Assembly: GCA_937923585.1 (NCBI GenBank)
Contig: CALDSM010000481.1
Location: 1 to 16,297 of the forward strand
Direction: 5' to 3'
Source: an uncultured bacterium
GTDB lineage: Bacteria > Hydrogenedentota > Hydrogenedentia > Hydrogenedentales > CAITNO01
Length of the DNA: 16,297 bases
This document shows, in pieces, positions 1 through 7,768 of the stretch. Every line of letters starts with the position of its first letter. Within the stretch, counting starts at the first letter, position 1. The notes below the pieces were generated by a model. That model was not told where the DNA came from. It searched no databases and worked only from the letters and a program-made list of their open reading frames with translations. The position numbers were made by a program, and so were the translations under genes.

Positions 1-9
1 TTCCGATCT
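1..9. other. Illumina adapter remnant at left contig end
   Basis: The first nine bases are the 3' end of the common Illumina adapter (the reverse complement of AGATCGGAA). They mirror the much longer adapter at the right end, so they are technical sequence and not genomic. Confidence 0.85.
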
Positions 10-171
10 GCGACAGGGTCGAAAGATTTCTCGAAGGCGTCGCCGATGTGCCTGCCTTCCAGCACCGGCTTCCATGCGCCGTTCACGAACGCCTCGACGG
101 CGAATTTCTCGGCGCGGGGAACGGCCTCGACAATGGCCACCTGACCGATGCGGGAAGGATTCAGAAAGAAG
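10..171 (-). pseudogene. Remnant resembling the C-terminal end of an alpha-L-fucosidase (GH29-type tail domain)
   Basis: On the minus strand a frame open from 257 down to the contig edge encodes, from about 171 on, a stretch with motifs FFLNPSRIGQV, EKFAVEAFVNG, AWKPVLEGRHIG and ending FDPV. This pattern (P-x-RIGQV, E-x-F-x-V, W-x-V/P, G-x-x-IG, F-x-PV) is typical of the galactose-binding-like C-terminal domain of GH29 fucosidases. The catalytic domain is absent: upstream in the same frame is a TAG at 258-260, and the hexosaminidase gene starts divergently at 315. No ATG exists in the frame; the only start-like codons are a GTG at 138-140 and two weak TTGs. It may be a decayed gene end, a chimeric assembly edge, or a small unrelated ORF. 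The family assignment is from remembered motif patterns, not a search. Confidence 0.4.
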
Positions 172-314
172 ATCCGCCCGCACGGTTCGGAGGGATGGGG
201 GCGGAGCAACCGGCTCTCCCACCGCTGGCAGTGACGCAAAGTCCTGTTCTGCCCGCCCTACCGTGCCCGGTCCGCGGCACGTTATTATTGGGGAAGACAT
301 CGAGGAACAATGTC

Positions 315-2519
315 ATGACTGCTTTGCTTGTTGCCGCCACGGCCGTGCCTGAAATCATGCCGCGGCCCGCTTCCATGGAGCTGCGGGACGGGGTATGGAC
401 ACTGCATGAAAAAGTGCGCGTTTGGGTGGGCGACCCGTCACTGCGCGGCGCGGCCGAATGGCTGCGGGATTACCTGGAGGATCACGGCACGGGGGAGGTG
501 AGTCTGTCGGGGGGACAGAGGAGCGCGGGCAAGGCGGACATAACGCTGGCGCTGGACGCGGCGGCCGCGGCCCCGGACGGGGAAGGGTACGTGCTGGAGG
601 TGACGGCGGACGGGGTAACGATTCGCGCGCTGAAGCCGGCCGGGGTGTTCTACGGGCTTCAGACGCTGGTGCAACTGCCGCGACGTCCGGAGGGTGGCGG
701 ACCGAAGACCGTGCCGTGCATGACGGTGCGCGATGCGCCGCGCTTCGGCTGGCGCGGGCTGATGCTGGATTGCAGCCGTACCTTCCTGACGATGGATTAC
801 CTGCGTCGCCATGTGGACCTGCTCGCCATGCACAAGATGAACGTGCTGCACCTGCACCTCACGGACGAGCAGGGCTGGCGCATCGAGATCAAGAAGCACC
901 CGGAACTCACGGACATCGGCGCAAAGTGGGACGGGAAGTATCCCGAAGAGGTGAGCGGGTACTACACGCAGGACCAGTTGCGCGAACTGGTGAAGTATGC
1001 CGCCGACCGCTTTGTCACCATCGTCCCCGAGATCGAAATGCCGGGCCACTGCCTGCCCGTGCTCAAGGCGCACCCGGAACTCTCGTGCCGGGGCGAGGAC
1101 TACCGCATCGTGCCGTACATGGACATGATGAAGCCGGGCGTCACACCCTACGGCGTGATGTGCGCGGGCAATGACGCGACCTTCGCGCTGATGGAGGACG
1201 TGGTCGCCGAAGTCGCCGACATTTTCCCCGCACAGTACATCCATATCGGCGGCGACGAATGCCCCAAGGAATTTTGGGCGTCCTGTCCCAAGTGCCAGGC
1301 GCGCAAGCAGGCCGAAGGGCTAAAGGACGAGAACGAACTGCAAAGTTACTTCGTCAAGCGCATCGAAAAGATGGTAAACGCCCACGGACGCACGCTGCTG
1401 GGCTGGGACGAGATCCTCGAGGGCGGGCTTGCGCCGAACGCGGCGGTCATGTCGTGGCGCGGCGTGCAGGGCGGCATCGCCGCCGCGCAGGCGGGGCACC
1501 CCGTGGTCATGTCGCCGACGACGCACTGTTATTTCGATTACGACTACACCACCACGCCAACGGAAAAGGTCTATGCCTACGAGCCCATCCCGCCGGAGCT
1601 TACCCCGGAACAGGCCAAGCATGTGCTCGGCGCGCAGGCGAACATGTGGACCCATCTCGCGCGCAACGACAAGGCCATAGACGAACAGGTCTTCCCGCGC
1701 CTGTGCGCGCTGGCGGAAACGGTGTGGTCGCCCGCAGAGGGCCGCAACTGGGACGACTTCCAGGCGCGGATGAAGACGCACGCGGAGCGGCTCAAGCGGA
1801 ACGGTGTTTCACTGCACCGGGACGTGACCCCGCCAGGACTGGCCCTGATGAACGACGGCACGGTGTGGGGGATCTTCAGCGACGGCAGCATGCCGCATCT
1901 TGCGGACGGCAAGTGGGTGCTTACCCCCGCCGGTTCGATACGAAGCATGGTGGCGGGACCGGCCGGGGTGCGCTATTTTGTGGGTGGCGCCAGTGGCACC
2001 GAATTGGCCCGTTCCGTCGCCGAAAAGCGTGAGAAGATGGACACTGGGTTTGCCGTGGCGCAGGCGGCCGTGGACGAGAGCGGCGGGCTGTGGGCGGTGG
2101 ACAGCGACGGTGTGCCGCACACGCAGACAAGGGACGGCTGGCAGGCCATGCCGGGAAAGGTGCGGCAGTTGGCCGCGTCCAAGGGACACCTGTGGGCGCT
2201 GGGCACCGTGCCCGTGGCGGGCGGCTATGACATCCTTGAATGGACCGGCACCGAGTGGAAGTTGGTGAGTCCCGGCGCAGCGGGCATTCAACTTTCCGCA
2301 GCGGACGGGGTGCTATGGGCGGTGAATGGCGGTGGTGTGCCCTGGAAATGGGACGGAAAGGGATGGACGTTCTTTCCGGCTCCGATACATGTCATCGCCG
2401 CCGGGCCGGACGGCGCGGTGTGGGGCCTCCGGCTAGACAGCGCCAAGAACCAGTGGCTGCCGCTCAGGCTCGACAACGGGCTATGGGTGGAAGCGGGTCC
2501 GCCGCTGGCGGCGCATTAA
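315..2519 (+). CDS. GH20 beta-N-acetylhexosaminidase with C-terminal tectonin-like propeller repeats
   Basis: Glycosidase predicted to remove terminal N-acetylglucosamine or N-acetylgalactosamine from chitin-type oligosaccharides or glycoproteins. The ATG at 315 is chosen (734 aa) because GAGGA lies 8 nt upstream and homology begins immediately after it; the frame is open back to 48 but that part is not protein-like. Residues about 12-130 form the GH20b domain and about 140-500 the TIM barrel. The substrate-assisted catalytic pair is D314-E315 in HIGGDEC, followed by the CxxC-like CPKC; other family motifs are HLHLTDEQGWRIEIK and EIEMPGH. Residues about 505-734 are a non-catalytic tail with repeats such as LWAVDSDGV, GHLWALG, LWAVNGGGV and GAVWGL, each followed by GW or KW, a pattern like tectonin/beta-propeller repeats. 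The N-terminus (MTALLVAATAVPE) is short, hydrophobic and lacks basic residues, so export is uncertain. Confidence 0.93.
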   Translation: MTALLVAATAVPEIMPRPASMELRDGVWTLHEKVRVWVGDPSLRGAAEWLRDYLEDHGTGEVSLSGGQRSAGKADITLALDAAAAAPDGEGYVLEVTADGVTIRALKPAGVFYGLQTLVQLPRRPEGGGPKTVPCMTVRDAPRFGWRGLMLDCSRTFLTMDYLRRHVDLLAMHKMNVLHLHLTDEQGWRIEIKKHPELTDIGAKWDGKYPEEVSGYYTQDQLRELVKYAADRFVTIVPEIEMPGHCLPVLKAHPELSCRGEDYRIVPYMDMMKPGVTPYGVMCAGNDATFALMEDVVAEVADIFPAQYIHIGGDECPKEFWASCPKCQARKQAEGLKDENELQSYFVKRIEKMVNAHGRTLLGWDEILEGGLAPNAAVMSWRGVQGGIAAAQAGHPVVMSPTTHCYFDYDYTTTPTEKVYAYEPIPPELTPEQAKHVLGAQANMWTHLARNDKAIDEQVFPRLCALAETVWSPAEGRNWDDFQARMKTHAERLKRNGVSLHRDVTPPGLALMNDGTVWGIFSDGSMPHLADGKWVLTPAGSIRSMVAGPAGVRYFVGGASGTELARSVAEKREKMDTGFAVAQAAVDESGGLWAVDSDGVPHTQTRDGWQAMPGKVRQLAASKGHLWALGTVPVAGGYDILEWTGTEWKLVSPGAAGIQLSAADGVLWAVNGGGVPWKWDGKGWTFFPAPIHVIAAGPDGAVWGLRLDSAKNQWLPLRLDNGLWVEAGPPLAAH

Positions 2520-2541
2520 CTGGGAGCGTTACCGGGAACGC

Positions 2542-2567
2542 CGGCATTCCTTCCGACTGGGATGCCG
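2542..2567 (+). terminator. Possible weak terminator hairpin after the hexosaminidase gene
   Basis: An inverted repeat starts 23 nt after the hexosaminidase stop: CGGCATTCC pairs with GGGATGCCG around an 8-nt loop (nine pairs, one of them G-U). A smaller GCGTT/AACGC hairpin (2526-2541) sits just before it. No U-tract follows, so a role in termination is only possible, not shown. Confidence 0.3.
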
Positions 2568-2628
2568 ACGCTCTCAGTAGTGAAATGCCACCATCGGGCT
2601 GTGCCGAGAACGTCTATTCTTCACATTC

Positions 2629-2826
2629 GGGGCCTTCCAAGAATGAGGGGCAAGCCCGAAGTCGGCTGAACAACTCGAGTAAAGATGCATCTTCCCCGTC
2701 ATTCCCGCGAAGGCGGGAATCCAGGCTTGCCAAGGACTTACGCCTACGCGCGGTCCTCTGGATTCCCGCCTTCGCGGGAATGACGGAGGGGGCGGTTTCG
2801 GTGTGTTGACATTCTTGGAAGACCCC
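2629..2826. repeat. 198-bp nested inverted-repeat element (MITE-like)
   Basis: The outer arms at 2629-2645 and 2810-2826 match in inverted orientation at 16 of 17 positions (GGGGcCTTCCAAGAATG and the reverse complement of GGGGtCTTCCAAGAATG). They enclose a perfect 29-bp REP-like inverted repeat at 2696-2786. No ORF of protein character lies inside and no clear target-site duplication was seen. The architecture suggests a non-autonomous mobile element or a REP-derived element that would fold into a long hairpin. Confidence 0.55.
2696..2786. repeat. REP-like palindrome, two perfect 29-bp inverted arms
   Basis: The arm at 2696-2724 is the exact reverse complement of the arm at 2758-2786, with a 33-nt spacer. 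Each arm also holds its own short palindrome (TTCCCGCGAAGGCGGGAA). The motif ATTCCCGCGAAGGCGGGAAT is a well-known style of dispersed extragenic palindrome in many bacteria. It could act as a transcription-ending or mRNA-stabilising structure between the hexosaminidase and amidase genes. Confidence 0.8.
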
Positions 2827-2927
2827 TTTCCCTCGTTCTGATGAGCCAACTCTGGCAACGAGGGGGCGGCAAAGAGGCACAACCCGTGGCTCCTGATACC
2901 CCAACCGAATTCATGACATACAATATA

Positions 2928-2957
2928 TTGTGTTTTTGCCAAGCCCTGTGCTACAGT
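2928..2957 (+). promoter_or_regulatory. Promoter of the amidase gene (extended -10)
   Basis: A -35-like TTGTGT (2928-2933) is spaced 18 nt from TACAGT (2952-2957), which is preceded by TGC, making an extended -10. The predicted start is near 2964, giving a leader of about 55 nt. A perfect 12-bp palindrome, ACAATATATTGT (2920-2931), overlaps the -35 region, and a second dyad, CACAC-N6-GTGTG (2982-2997), lies in the leader. Confidence 0.5.
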
Positions 2958-3017
2958 ATGTTGAGAAAGCAAGAATAGGGCCACACTATATGGTGTGACT
3001 GCCAACCAAGGAGTTGG

Positions 3018-4784
3018 GTGTTGGCTGGTTGGTCAAAAAGGCATATCTGTATCCTTGCGCTGCTGGTCGTTGTGCTGGCACCAGTGGCGGGGGCGCAGGG
3101 CGGGGTTCGGCGTGCAGTGGCACCCGGGGTTGCCGCCACACTGCGCGAAGGCCGAATCCTCTTTCTGGAGATGCAGGTACCCCCGGGCGGGAGCGCGAAA
3201 ACGTTTCTTTCCGCGTACCTGGCCGGTCCCGAGGACTGGCGGCTCTACCGGGATCGCGCCTCGGTGGCCGTGCCATTCAGCAAACTCAACCCGAAAGCCC
3301 AGCGCGCCGCGCTGGAGGCGCTGTTTCCCCAGGATTACGTTGACGAATCCGGCTGGTGGCACACCGTCACCTACGAGGGCGCGAACGGCACCGAGTCGCT
3401 GATGCTGCTGGCCGAATGGCTGACAGGCAGCCCGGGCTACAGCGGCCAAATCCGGGCCGAGGGCGTGCAGGGTCCGCCCCCCGAACCGCTGAAAAAAGGG
3501 CAGCGCCTGCTGGTGCCCATGCGCCTGCTCATCCCGGCCATGCAGGCCAAGACGGCGCATCTGACCCCCTCCGAGCCGGGAGAGTCCGCGGACGCAGACA
3601 GGGACACGCCCGTCAGCCCCGAGGAGTCGGGCCTCAGCTACGGTTCCGACGCGGAGGGCAAATACGCCGAATACCGCCTCCAGAAGGGTGAGACGATCTA
3701 CTCGGGCGTGGTGGGCCGGTTTACGGATTACAGCGGCCACGTGGAGGTGCAGGGCGCCTGCGAGGTCATCATCGCTCGCAGCGGCATCAGGAACGAGCAC
3801 AAGATTTTCGCGGACCAGCGCATCCGCATCCCGCTGGAGATGCTGTCCGACAGCTACCAGCCGCAGGGCACGGAGGAGCGCAAAGAGTACGACGAGGTGC
3901 AGGCCGAAACGCTGCGGCTGTCGGGCGACAAGAGCCGCACGAAGGATCTTGAGGGCGTGATGGTCATCCTCGATCCCGGCCACGGGGGCCGGGACGCGGG
4001 CGCGCCGCCGGTGGGCGGCGTGTACGAGTATGCGGTGAACTACGACATCGCCTGCCGCATCAAAAGCCTGCTGGAGGCGAAAACGCGGGCAAAGGTGTTC
4101 ATGACCATGAAGGACGTGAGGCGCGGGTACGCCGTCAGCGACGCCCGAAGATTCGGCGAGGACGGCAACAAGGTGGTGCTCACCACGCCGCCCTACTGCA
4201 ACGAGGACGCCAAGGTGTCGGCCAACCTGCGCTGGTACCTCGCCAACGACATTTACCGCCGCCAGCGCGCCGCGGGCGCGGCCGAGCGCAACGTGCTGTT
4301 CGCGTCCATCCACTGCGACGCGCTGCACCGCGAAATGCAGGGCTCCATGGTTTACGTGCCGGGCGCGGCGCACCGCCGCGAAAGCGAGACGCCCAACGGC
4401 CACGACTACAGCAAGTACGCCGAGGCGCGCGGGGAGCGGACCGCTTCATGCAGCAACAGCCAGGGCCGCCGCGACGAGGCCATGTCGCGCGTGTTCGCCG
4501 GGACGCTGGTAAAGGCGCTGCGCGCGCACAAACCGGCCATCGCGGTGCATCATCCGGGCAACCCGGTCCGCAATGTCATCCGCCAGAAAGGCGGCAAGGC
4601 CTACGTGCCCGCCGTGCTGCGCAACAACTGCGTGCCGACCAAGGTGCTCATCGAAACGGCCAACATGAACAACGCCAGGGACCGCGCCAACCTCGCCGAC
4701 CCGCAGTGGCGCCAGTCCTACGCCGAAGCCTTCCTGGACGCCCTCCGCCGCCACTACGGCTCCTGTCCGCCCTATTGCGACTGA
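3018..4784 (+). CDS. Secreted N-acetylmuramoyl-L-alanine amidase (Amidase_3) with LysM-like N-terminal modules
   Basis: Zinc hydrolase predicted to cut the amide bond between N-acetylmuramic acid and L-alanine in peptidoglycan, outside the inner membrane. The start is GTG 3018 (588 aa) or TTG 3021; AAGGAG at 3008-3013 gives 4 or 7 nt spacing, so TTG 3021 is equally likely. A signal peptide is clear: basic SKRH, then a hydrophobic run ending in VAGA before QGG. The catalytic domain covers roughly 315-585. Zinc ligands are H322 (DPGHGGRDAG), E337 (VYEY) and H432 (SIHCDA), and the catalytic glutamate is E546 (IETANMNN). Two LysM-like segments precede it: one near residues 140-175 (EPLKKGQRLLVP) and a fuller one near 215-280 (YRLQKGETIYSGVVGRF to IRIPLEM). 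These probably bind glycan strands. All key residues are present. The role in cell separation or recycling cannot be told from context. Confidence 0.93.
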   Translation: MLAGWSKRHICILALLVVVLAPVAGAQGGVRRAVAPGVAATLREGRILFLEMQVPPGGSAKTFLSAYLAGPEDWRLYRDRASVAVPFSKLNPKAQRAALEALFPQDYVDESGWWHTVTYEGANGTESLMLLAEWLTGSPGYSGQIRAEGVQGPPPEPLKKGQRLLVPMRLLIPAMQAKTAHLTPSEPGESADADRDTPVSPEESGLSYGSDAEGKYAEYRLQKGETIYSGVVGRFTDYSGHVEVQGACEVIIARSGIRNEHKIFADQRIRIPLEMLSDSYQPQGTEERKEYDEVQAETLRLSGDKSRTKDLEGVMVILDPGHGGRDAGAPPVGGVYEYAVNYDIACRIKSLLEAKTRAKVFMTMKDVRRGYAVSDARRFGEDGNKVVLTTPPYCNEDAKVSANLRWYLANDIYRRQRAAGAAERNVLFASIHCDALHREMQGSMVYVPGAAHRRESETPNGHDYSKYAEARGERTASCSNSQGRRDEAMSRVFAGTLVKALRAHKPAIAVHHPGNPVRNVIRQKGGKAYVPAVLRNNCVPTKVLIETANMNNARDRANLADPQWRQSYAEAFLDALRRHYGSCPPYCD

Positions 4785-4863
4785 ACGCCGGAAACACCCG
4801 CCGCTCCCGCAAAGACGGGAAAGCCCCCTGCCGGTAAGGTTTTTCCCCCGCGGATGTTTCTCA

Positions 4864-4872
4864 TGGTATGCT
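4864..4872 (+). promoter_or_regulatory. Possible extended -10 promoter of cysE
   Basis: TGG followed by TATGCT (4867-4872) makes an extended -10 element. No good -35 is visible, which extended -10 promoters tolerate. A start near 4879 would leave an upstream ATG at 4868 outside the transcript and support the CysE start at 4943. Confidence 0.35.
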
Positions 4873-4942
4873 GAAGCCATTCCGGCGCAGCAAAAGGATG
4901 CATCATCCGCATGTGCCGTCCCCACTCGGAGCACCACTTTTC

Positions 4943-5848
4943 ATGGCGATTGAGACAGTCAAAGACGCAATTTGGGAAACGATTCGAAACGAGGCGGCCG
5001 AGGGGGTATGGCGCGAGCCGATGCTTTCGAGTTTCCTGCACTCTTCCATTCTGAGCCACAAAACGCTTGAGGACGCCCTGTGCTTTGTCCTTGCCCACAA
5101 GCTGGAAAGCGTGACCCTGCCGGCGCTGTCGCTGCGCGACCTGATGGAGGAGGCGCACCAGTCGGACCCCGAACTGGGCGCGTGCGCGCGGGCCGACATT
5201 GAGGCGGTGCGCCACCGCGACCCCGCCTGCCGCATGTACTCACAGCCTCTGCTGTACTTCAAGGGCTACCTCTCGCTCCAGGCCTACCGCATCGCGCACC
5301 ATTACTGGAACCAGGAGCGCATTCATCTGGCGCTGTTCCTGCAAAGCCGCATCTCCGAACGCTTCGCGGTGGACATCCACCCGGCGGCGCGCATCGGCCG
5401 GGGCGTGTTCATTGACCACGCCACCGGCGTGGTCATCGGCGAAACGGCGGTGGTCGAGGACAACGTGTCCATGCTTCACGCCGTGACGCTCGGGGGCACC
5501 GGCAAGGAATTGGGCGACCGTCATCCCAAGGTGCGCCACGGCGTGCTCATCGCCGCAGGCGCGAAAATTCTGGGCAATATCGAGATCGGCGAGGGCGCCA
5601 AGATTGCGGCGGGCGCCGTGGTGCTCAAGTCCGTGCCGTCCCACGCCACCGTGGCGGGTGTGCCGGCCCGGCGCGTGGGCATGGAGACGGTCGAGGAACC
5701 GGCGCTCGACATGAACCAGGAGATCGTGGACACCGCCGCCTGCCCCCCGCCCTGCACCTGCCCCATTGACAGCTGCGAACGGGTCAAGTCCATGCCCCGC
5801 TGCATGTTCCCCAACGGCCCGGAGGAAGAGGACAAAGAGCGCCTTTAG
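4943..5848 (+). CDS. cysE: Serine O-acetyltransferase with Cys-rich C-terminal tail
   Basis: Transfers acetyl from acetyl-CoA to L-serine, giving O-acetylserine for cysteine synthesis in the cytoplasm. The start at 4943 (301 aa) is preferred over the upstream in-frame ATG at 4868: alignment with E. coli CysE begins at residue 3 or 4, and GGAG lies 11 nt upstream. The N-terminal helical domain is followed by the left-handed beta-helix of hexapeptide repeats. Counterparts of the known catalytic and substrate residues are visible: D93 (RDPA), D144 (VDIHPAA), D158-H159 (IDHATG) and H194 (GDRHPK). The LGGTGK loop and AGVPAR end of the helix are intact. The C-terminus is odd: after about residue 258 it carries five cysteines (267, 271, 273, 278, 287) in a CxxxCxCxxxxC arrangement plus an acidic end. 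In E. coli the tail is where cysteine feedback and CysK binding occur; this one does not end in the usual Ile. It is transcribed alone, 158 nt after the amidase gene. Confidence 0.95.
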   Translation: MAIETVKDAIWETIRNEAAEGVWREPMLSSFLHSSILSHKTLEDALCFVLAHKLESVTLPALSLRDLMEEAHQSDPELGACARADIEAVRHRDPACRMYSQPLLYFKGYLSLQAYRIAHHYWNQERIHLALFLQSRISERFAVDIHPAARIGRGVFIDHATGVVIGETAVVEDNVSMLHAVTLGGTGKELGDRHPKVRHGVLIAAGAKILGNIEIGEGAKIAAGAVVLKSVPSHATVAGVPARRVGMETVEEPALDMNQEIVDTAACPPPCTCPIDSCERVKSMPRCMFPNGPEEEDKERL

Positions 5849-6003
5849 GCGCCGACTGCGATGCCACCCGCGCCGCGGGACAAAACAGGTGGTCAAGACG
5901 AGCTTTGAGACACGTCGGACGGGATTCCTTGAAGGCCCCCTGGCGTGGAGCCCCCGCCCAGTCGCCTGCGGCGCAGAAGAAGCCCATAAAGAGCCACCTT
6001 CAG

Positions 6004-7551
6004 CTACTTGAATTTCGCGGCGACCTTCGGCTGCACATGCCGGAAAATGACGTCCGCCTTCTTCGCTATTCCGTCTGTGTACAGGTGGCAGGCGTCTATG
6101 AAACACGCCGTGTCGCGGGACAACTCCTCGGCAACGGGGATGTACAGGCCTCCGTCCCGCCGCGTGCGTTCCAGGATCATCCCGTTGTACCCGGCCACCA
6201 GTCTCGAGTAGAAAGGAAGGCCGCCCAATATGGAAAAAGCCGGGTTGTATTCGTGGTTGAAGCACAGGCGTTGCGCCCCAGCCAGTACCTGTATATCCGG
6301 ACAGGCAAAACTGCATGAAACCCATTCAGCACCGGCCGCCTTCGCCTTCTGGATCATCTCCGATTCGTTCTTGAGCGTGAATGCTCCCACGGCATCCCGA
6401 ATCATGCGGTTGCCCGGAATCAGCACCCGCGGGAATCGGCACCGCAAAAACGCCGACCGTTCGGCAATTGAACGGGAAATGCGGCGCCAATTACCGTCAT
6501 GTTCTCCATTTTGCCTGAGAATGCCGACCAGGTTGGGGAGATCGTTGACGAAATTGTAATGAATGATGAGGTCCGGCTGAAGGGAGAGGTACGTGTCGAT
6601 TTGCTGGAGTTCCCCAAAGGAATTCAGTGCATTCACACCGCAATTGACAACCTCGATGCGGTCCGTGTGAAAATGTTCCCGCAGTCTCTTTTGCAGCATG
6701 GCCGGATAGGTCAGGTGGTTCCGGGCACCTTCGAAGGTGGTTGACCCCCCCACGCACGCGATTCGATAAACGCCCGCCGGCTTTGGCAAAACAATATCCG
6801 GTCCCCTGTACCCGGCATTGTTTGTCCAAACGATCCAGCCGCTGAAGTCGTCATCCCTGAATTTGTGCGGGCGAAACCGGCGCCAGAGCTCCTCGTAAAT
6901 GGACTCGCGCACCACCAGCGAAACCCGGTCCGTCTGCTTCAACGCGGGCGGATATTGGGCGAAAATTGACTCAATCACATAACGGGTCCCGTCCGGCTGG
7001 CAGAGCGGGTATTCCCGGATCAAATCCGCACCGGTGCCGCAAACCGATCGCAATGCATCCTGAACGTCTCGTGCCAGCGCGTCGCTGTCCCGCTGGTTCT
7101 CGGCGCGAAAATGTTTCCAGACGGGCTGGTCCTCGGTGACGCGCGTCACCCATTCCGTGAGCCGGGCAGGCCCATTGGGGGGAATGCACCATTCACGAAT
7201 CATGCCGTCCCGGTCGCAAAGCAGCCACGCCTCCTGGCGCTCTTTTGCCAGTTGTGCGCGCGCTGCCGGGTCAGACAGGGTGTCCCATTGGGCCCGTGGG
7301 GGCGCGGCTGGATTGGGGGTGAGTTGCGCGGGCGGCGGCTCCGCATCCGCGAGCGTGGCCGAGATCCACTGCGCATCCGCCTGTTGCCCGTCCGCCGCGT
7401 GACGCCCCCACACCTCGGAAACCTCCCCCCGGACAAGGGAAATGTGCGCGCGCTGCCCAACCTCGACTGCCAGGAAGAACAGGGCCAGCCATGCCAGAAC
7501 AACACCCGTCCGGTAGCAGACTGTCAGTACCTTTCTCGCCCCACAGACCAT
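6004..7551 (-). CDS. Membrane-anchored SGNH/GDSL-family hydrolase
   Basis: A 515-aa protein with a basic N-terminus and one hydrophobic segment (about 14-30, VVLAWLALFFLAVEV), so probably an inner-membrane anchor with the enzyme outside. The SGNH blocks are in order: GGST with nucleophile S270 (block I), the glycine of VNCGVNALNS (block II), N336 in NFVND (block III) and D486xxH489 in DACHLYTDG (block V). These predict an esterase or O-deacetylase acting on acylated sugars or lipids; the substrate is not visible. Residues about 60-250 are a long extra-cytoplasmic region that I do not recognise. The frame closes at an in-frame TAA just upstream of the leader (about 7636-7638) and no better start exists, so ATG 7551 is used, although its ribosome binding site is weak. 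It converges on cysE across 155 nt and diverges from the BamE-like gene. Confidence 0.85.
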   Translation of the reverse strand: MVCGARKVLTVCYRTGVVLAWLALFFLAVEVGQRAHISLVRGEVSEVWGRHAADGQQADAQWISATLADAEPPPAQLTPNPAAPPRAQWDTLSDPAARAQLAKERQEAWLLCDRDGMIREWCIPPNGPARLTEWVTRVTEDQPVWKHFRAENQRDSDALARDVQDALRSVCGTGADLIREYPLCQPDGTRYVIESIFAQYPPALKQTDRVSLVVRESIYEELWRRFRPHKFRDDDFSGWIVWTNNAGYRGPDIVLPKPAGVYRIACVGGSTTFEGARNHLTYPAMLQKRLREHFHTDRIEVVNCGVNALNSFGELQQIDTYLSLQPDLIIHYNFVNDLPNLVGILRQNGEHDGNWRRISRSIAERSAFLRCRFPRVLIPGNRMIRDAVGAFTLKNESEMIQKAKAAGAEWVSCSFACPDIQVLAGAQRLCFNHEYNPAFSILGGLPFYSRLVAGYNGMILERTRRDGGLYIPVAEELSRDTACFIDACHLYTDGIAKKADVIFRHVQPKVAAKFK

Positions 7552-7634
7552 GCGTTGGATTCCGTTTGGCGCCCCGTGTGCGGCGGCATGAGAGTGAACC
7601 GGCGATTTTTCTCGGGCAAATCGTCCGTTGGCGG

Positions 7635-7664
7635 ATTATGTCGGGCGGTCAAACCGGTTTTCAA
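7635..7664 (-). promoter_or_regulatory. Promoter of the SGNH hydrolase gene (minus strand)
   Basis: Read on the minus strand, TTGAAA (7664-7659) and CATAAT (7640-7635) are spaced by 18 nt. Transcription would start near 7628, leaving a leader of about 77 nt before the ATG at 7551. It stands back to back with the plus-strand promoter at 7769-7797. Confidence 0.55.
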
Positions 7665-7768
7665 GGAATTTCCTCCAGACTTCCTCCAAACACCTTTGAA
7701 CGGACCAATTCCCCGCCCCCGCCATACCCCAGAGGATTGCGCGAAAAATGAATGTGGGAGGTTGGGAA

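Noticed and set aside
48..314. Upstream extension of the hexosaminidase reading frame to an ATG at 48
   Set aside because: No ribosome binding site, composition unlike the rest of the protein, overlaps the minus-strand fucosidase-like segment, and the ATG at 315 has GAGGA at a good distance.
438..1244. Long minus-strand frame opposite the hexosaminidase (268 codons), and similar antisense frames at 3033-4403 and 11023-12123
   Set aside because: They mirror real genes codon for codon in GC-rich DNA, are rich in H, R and A without motifs, and lack ribosome binding sites.
2574..3005. Small frames inside the intergenic repeat region (143 and 96 codons, minus strand)
   Set aside because: They arise from reading through the inverted-repeat arms (repeated PRRRESR-type translations) and carry no ribosome binding site or family signal.
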